A DNA stretch of 64,000 nucleotides, from assembly GCA_040079935.1 (NCBI GenBank), contig JBEBJI010000001.1, positions 62,001 to 126,000 of the forward strand, written 5' to 3'. The DNA is from Methylotenera_A sp040079935 (GTDB lineage Bacteria; Pseudomonadota; Gammaproteobacteria; Burkholderiales; Methylophilaceae). The notes below the pieces were generated by a model. That model was given only the letters and a program-made list of their open reading frames with translations. It was not told where the DNA came from and did no database searches. The position numbers and the translations under genes are program-made. Position 1 is the first letter of the stretch. The number at the start of each line of letters is the position of its first letter. Of this stretch, positions 60,716 to 64,000 are shown piece by piece.

Positions 60716-60752
60716 TGCCCTGCAAGCCAATATTCATGCGGGTCCCAGAGTA
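60716..60752 (+). repeat. 37-bp palindromic element between pyrB and pyrC'
   Basis: TGCCCTGCAAGCC perfect, loop AATATTCATGC, then GGGTCCCAGAGTA (decayed right arm). Lies inside the pyr operon, 31 bp before the pyrC' start. Nearest relative is the murU copy. Confidence 0.85.
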
Positions 60753-60771
60753 GATATTTTTATAAGAATTT

Positions 60772-61722
60772 TCACGCGCCGCCTCCTAACATTGCCATCA
60801 CCGCCATGCGCACCGCAATACCGTAAGTCACTTGTGGCAAAATCACCGATTGTTTGCCGTCAGCCACGCTAGAATCAATCTCCACGCCACGATTCATCGG
60901 ACCTGGGTGCATGACAATCGCGTCACTTTTCGCATAGCTTAATTTTTCTTGCGTCAGCCCAAACGTTTTAAAATATTCTTGTGCGCTCGGTAATAATGCA
61001 CCCGTCATGCGCTCATTTTGCAGGCGTAACATCATCACCACATCCACATCTTTCAAACCCGCTTTCATGTCGTGAAACACTTGCACGCCCAGCTTTTCCA
61101 CATCGGCTGGCAACAAAGTTTTTGGCGCAATCACGCGCACTTCTGGCACGCCTAAAGTCGTCAACGCGTGAATTTCGCTGCGCGCAACGCGTGAATGTAA
61201 AACGTCGCCGACCAAAGCCACGCGTAGATTGTGCATATCTGGCTTGTAGCGGCGCACGGTAAAAACGTCCAGCAAGCCCTGCGTTGGGTGTGCGTGGCGG
61301 CCATCGCCCGCATTGATGACGCTGATATTATCTGGCACATGCTGTGCAATAAAATGCACCGCGCCGCTTTGCGCATGGCGCACCACAAACATATCCGCGT
61401 GCATGGCAATTAAATTATCCACCGTATCTAAAATCGTTTCGCCTTTGGATTGGCTAGAAGTGCCAACATTAAGATTGATGACGTCGGCAGAAAGCCGCTT
61501 GGCCGCGATTTCAAAGGTGGTGCGCGTGCGGGTGCTGTTCTCGAAGAAGATATTGCACACGGTTTTTCCGCGTAGCAGTGGTACTTTTTTAATGTCGCGC
61601 TCGGCAACTCCCACGAATGTTTCAGCTGTATCCAAAATTTGCGTGAGGATTCTTTTCGGCAAGCCTTCAATGCTTAATAAATGTTTTAGTTTGCCGTCAG
61701 CATCGAGTTGTGGATTATTCAT
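60772..61722 (-). CDS. pyrB: aspartate carbamoyltransferase catalytic subunit
   Basis: First committed pyrimidine step. Carbamoyl-phosphate site FFENSTRTRTTFEIAAKRL, HPTQGLLDVFT, and MHPGPMNRGVEIDS at the aspartate site. Length is 316 aa. Overlaps pyrR by 8 bp. With PyrC' downstream it forms the pseudomonad-type PyrB-PyrC' dodecamer by family knowledge. Confidence 0.95.
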   Translation of the reverse strand: MNNPQLDADGKLKHLLSIEGLPKRILTQILDTAETFVGVAERDIKKVPLLRGKTVCNIFFENSTRTRTTFEIAAKRLSADVINLNVGTSSQSKGETILDTVDNLIAMHADMFVVRHAQSGAVHFIAQHVPDNISVINAGDGRHAHPTQGLLDVFTVRRYKPDMHNLRVALVGDVLHSRVARSEIHALTTLGVPEVRVIAPKTLLPADVEKLGVQVFHDMKAGLKDVDVVMMLRLQNERMTGALLPSAQEYFKTFGLTQEKLSYAKSDAIVMHPGPMNRGVEIDSSVADGKQSVILPQVTYGIAVRMAVMAMLGGGA

Positions 61723-62233
61723 TATTGTTCTCTAAAGTCAGAAGCAGCTTGCTTTTTGTATCTTGCGAAAGCTGTAAATTTTGATTTGGACTCAGTAGTA
61801 TTTCCGCACCGACAATGTTTGGATAAATAGGCAATTCTGCGCCACCGCGATTAATCAGCACCGCCAATGTTACGCTGGCGGGACGACCGTAATCAAACAA
61901 TTCATTCATAGCGGCGCGCGTAGTGCGTCCAGTATAAAAAATATCGTCGATTAAAATAAGATGTTTGTCTGTCACATCAAACGGGATTTGCGAAGGCTTA
62001 GGCTCATTTTTTAAGCCGCGCTGTGCATAATCATCGCGATACATCGCCGCATCCAACATGCCGTGCGGAATATCTTGCTTGATGGATTTTAAAATACGTT
62101 GCATCATCCACACCCCGCCGCTGTGAATACCTACTAGCGCGCTATCTTTGTTTAACAGTGTCTGTATTTTCGCAGTAACTTCAGCTAATAAGTGTTCTGG
62201 GTTTGGTAAATTCAATGAGTTAGGCAGGTTCAT
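61715..62233 (-). CDS. pyrR: PyrR bifunctional pyrimidine regulator/uracil phosphoribosyltransferase
   Basis: 172-aa PRTase-fold protein: PRPP site LILIDDIFYTGRTTRAAM; MMQRILKSI; LINRGGAELP. In Gram-negative bacteria PyrR next to pyrB controls pyr genes or acts as UPRTase. I saw no recognisable anti-terminator structure ahead of pyrB. Start touches the yqgF stop. Confidence 0.92.
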   Translation of the reverse strand: MNLPNSLNLPNPEHLLAEVTAKIQTLLNKDSALVGIHSGGVWMMQRILKSIKQDIPHGMLDAAMYRDDYAQRGLKNEPKPSQIPFDVTDKHLILIDDIFYTGRTTRAAMNELFDYGRPASVTLAVLINRGGAELPIYPNIVGAEILLSPNQNLQLSQDTKSKLLLTLENNNE

Positions 62234-62730
62234 TATGCGCTTAAAGAATCAAAATAAGATTGTAATATGCTTTGCGCGGCAACTGCATCTAGCATAGCTT
62301 TTTGCTTGATGCCTTTAACGCAAGCTTCGCTTAAGTTTCGCGCCGCTTCGACCGAGCTTAAACGCTCATCCACCATCACCACAGGCAAATTAAAGCGGCC
62401 TTCCAGCCGCTGTGCAAATTTTTTAGAAAGCTGTGTTAATAGGTGCGGTTCATTATCCATGTGCATAGGTAACCCGACCACCAGCAAGCAGGGACGCCAC
62501 TCATGGATGATATTAGCGATTTGCGCAAACTTAACTTCGTTTTCTTCGGCATTAATTGTGGTGAGTGGATGTGCGACTTTGAGTATGGTTTCGCCAGTGG
62601 CCACGCCGATGCGTTTTTCACCAAAATCGAACGCCAACACTGTGCCAGTAACGCCAGGGTAACTGCGTTCTAATATAGGCAAATGGCTTTGGTTTAAACC
62701 ATTTTTTGGTGACATTTTATTAGGCGACAT
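62233..62730 (-). CDS. yqgF: Holliday-junction resolvase-like protein YqgF (RuvX)
   Basis: RNase H-fold protein involved in 16S pre-rRNA processing. Opens the core with TVLAFDFGEKRIGVATGE; VVGLPMHMDNEP; MVDERLSSVEA; catalytic-type Asp near LDAVAAQSILQSY. 165 aa with a longer N-terminal tail (about 27 residues) than usual. Coupled to yqgE and pyrR. Confidence 0.93.
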   Translation of the reverse strand: MSPNKMSPKNGLNQSHLPILERSYPGVTGTVLAFDFGEKRIGVATGETILKVAHPLTTINAEENEVKFAQIANIIHEWRPCLLVVGLPMHMDNEPHLLTQLSKKFAQRLEGRFNLPVVMVDERLSSVEAARNLSEACVKGIKQKAMLDAVAAQSILQSYFDSLSA

Positions 62731-63323
62731 TAGGCGTGCCCCGCCACTTCTGACAAGCTCGCGAAATCAATGCCCATTAGGTGCATTGCGCGGTCAAATT
62801 TTTCACTATTTGGCATGTCAAAAATGAGTTGATTTATTTGTTCAGAGTCACTAGTTTCAAGATTTAGCCATGCATTTTGCGCGAGTTCATTTTCGAGCTG
62901 ACCAGCCGTCCAGCCCGCGTAGCCTAAGGCGATGAGCATTTTGCTGGGGCCTTTGTTTTGTGCAGTAGCCTCTAAAATATCTTTCGAAGTAGTGAGTGCA
63001 ACTTTGTTGTTGATGACGATAGTTGAGTTAAATTCATCGTGCGGCGATGGCATTATGTCGTGCAAAATAAAGCCGCGTTCAATTTGTACTGGACCACCAA
63101 AGTTTACAGTTTTCTTTAAAAGTACTGCAGATTCAGCTTCAAGTTGTATTTGTTGGAATAGATTGGCTACGGTTATATCAGCGCTACGATTGATGATCAC
63201 ACCCATGGCACCATCTTGGTTGTGCGTGCAAATGTAGGTGACGGTTTTAGAAAAATAAGGATCTGTCATGGCGGGCATCGCGATGAGAAACTGACCTGTA
63301 AGATTTAATTTTTCCAATAGCAC
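62730..63323 (-). CDS. yqgE: UPF0301 protein YqgE/AlgH
   Basis: 197-aa conserved protein. Family signature: LTGQFLIAMPAMTDPYFSKT, YICTHNQDGAMGVIINR, and GYAGWTAGQLENELAQNAW. First gene of yqgE-yqgF-pyrR-pyrB-pyrC', an order shared with pseudomonads. Biochemical role unknown. Confidence 0.94.
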   Translation of the reverse strand: MLLEKLNLTGQFLIAMPAMTDPYFSKTVTYICTHNQDGAMGVIINRSADITVANLFQQIQLEAESAVLLKKTVNFGGPVQIERGFILHDIMPSPHDEFNSTIVINNKVALTTSKDILEATAQNKGPSKMLIALGYAGWTAGQLENELAQNAWLNLETSDSEQINQLIFDMPNSEKFDRAMHLMGIDFASLSEVAGHA

Positions 63324-63360
63324 GCACTATACCATAAGTTTATTCTAAATAATCATCAGC

Positions 63361-64000
63361 TTAGGATTTTTTGACCTCAAGATAGCCCGTAATTTCTAAG
63401 CCAAAACCATCCATACTCGGCATTTTGCGCGGGGCTGCCATCAGGCGCATTTTACGCACCCCTAAATCCAACAAAATCTGCGAGCCAATACCGTAAGTGC
63501 GCAGCTCTTGGTTGTAGCGAGTTGGCTCATCGGCGTGTTGAATACGCGCAATTAAATCACTGCCAGACTCGCTATGATTAAGCAAAACAACCACGCCAGA
63601 AGGCGCTCCAGATATGGCTTGCAGGGCATCGATTAAACTCCAACTATGGTTGCGATTACTGCTGTCGAGCAAATCTAACACAGAAAGCGGCTCGTGTACG
63701 CGTACTAGTGTTTCTTGTTCTGCGCTCGGCGTGCCTTTTACCAACGCCAAATGTGTTTCGAGCGTAATTTTATCGCGATAAGCCACTAAACGCATACTGC
63801 CATGGGAGGTAGCAACCATGCGGCTCGCAGCCCGTTCAATTAATTTCTCATTTTCACTTCTGTAGCTAATTAAATCGGCAATGGTGCCAATTTTGATGTT
63901 GTGTTGTTGCGCGATTTCAACCAAATCGGGCAAGCGCGCCATTTCGCCATCGTCTTTTAAAATTTCGCAAATAACTGATGCAGGTTCGCAGTCCGCCAGT
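63361..64000 (-). CDS. ribBA: RibBA: DHBP synthase end with degenerate GTP cyclohydrolase II domain (5' part beyond window)
   Basis: The frame is open to the right edge. The first 40 or so visible residues are the C-terminus of the 3,4-dihydroxy-2-butanone-4-phosphate synthase domain (ICEILKDDGEMARLPDLVEI). The rest aligns to GTP cyclohydrolase II but lacks the zinc cysteines (normally CLTGDVFGSLRCDCG; here VHEPLSVLDLLDSSNRNHSW) and is much shortened, ending with TYGIGSQILLDLGVRKMRL. So only the RibB reaction is likely, plus perhaps a regulatory remnant. A true RibA should exist elsewhere. Confidence 0.88.
   Translation of the reverse strand, partial: LADCEPASVICEILKDDGEMARLPDLVEIAQQHNIKIGTIADLISYRSENEKLIERAASRMVATSHGSMRLVAYRDKITLETHLALVKGTPSAEQETLVRVHEPLSVLDLLDSSNRNHSWSLIDALQAISGAPSGVVVLLNHSESGSDLIARIQHADEPTRYNQELRTYGIGSQILLDLGVRKMRLMAAPRKMPSMDGFGLEITGYLEVKKS
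63590..63628 (-). repeat. palindromic element, copy inside ribBA
   Basis: GATATGGCTTGCAGGGCA at the 3' end is a perfect right arm apart from one missing base; the left side is decayed. Encodes DALQAISGAPS in the common frame. Confidence 0.6.

Noticed and set aside
1..64000. CRISPR arrays, tRNA or rRNA genes, prophage
   Set aside because: No regularly spaced direct repeats with spacers, no cloverleaf or rRNA motifs and no phage genes were recognised.

Overview
The window reads as one chromosomal segment of a Gram-negative betaproteobacterium of moderate-to-low GC. Ubiquinone hydroxylases, lptD next to amgK-murU, maf-rng, yggS divergent from pilT, a degenerate RibBA and a pyrB-pyrC' arrangement all fit Betaproteobacteria; a Methylophilaceae (Methylotenera-like) source is my best guess, by inference only. 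There are about 65 genes, densely packed on both strands. I saw no rRNA, tRNA, CRISPR array, prophage or intact insertion sequence.

Layout. 1-1566: start of lptD, reading off the left edge. 1711-7810: amgK-murU (peptidoglycan recycling), pepP, two ubiquinone monooxygenases, dsbC. 7873-10864: pilB-pilC (type IV pilus). 11204-17040: cspA, icd, rluE, a GMP-synthase-like amidotransferase, aroC, an MFS permease, a periplasmic aspartic protease. 17105-22619 (minus): dodecin, two DUF2970 proteins, folE2, dxs-ispA-xseB (isoprenoids), a carboxylesterase. 22755-26922: a cyclic-nucleotide cassette (CHASE2 cyclase, metallo-beta-lactamase phosphodiesterase, cyclic-nucleotide-binding/rhodanese protein). 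27032-30141: an O-oligosaccharyltransferase-like protein and two tandem type IV pilins, each behind a sigma-54-type promoter. 30502-34146: GIY-YIG protein between palindromes, SRPBCC protein, YVTN propeller lipoprotein, rppH, psd. 34199-37553: ilvBHC. 37836-43000: Fur-box-preceded iron uptake operon hemP-tonB-exbB-exbD-receptor-piuC. 43099-51373: an orphan PilB-like ATPase, nadC, gst, small hypotheticals, mnmA, nudJ-like, maf, rng. 51393-57896: dynamin-like GTPase, yggT-proC-yggS, pilT-pilU. 57958-64000: OmpA-like and helix-hairpin-helix membrane proteins, pyrC'-pyrB-pyrR-yqgF-yqgE, and the C-terminal part of ribBA running off the right edge.

The most notable unexplained structure is a dispersed 37-bp imperfect palindrome: arms TGCCCTGCAAGCC and GGCTTGCAGGGCA around an 11-nt loop AATATCCATGN. 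Seven copies are intergenic (11470, 17047, 26935, 43011, 47194, 56691, 60716), five of them between convergent genes. At least six more lie inside conserved genes (amgK, murU, ubiH, exbD, nadC, ribBA), with weaker ones in dxs, the amidotransferase gene and tonB. All intragenic copies use the same reading frame (A-L-Q-A-N-I-H-A-x-L-x-A). It resembles REP or Rickettsia-type palindromic elements, or an uptake-signal-like motif; I know of no description matching it.
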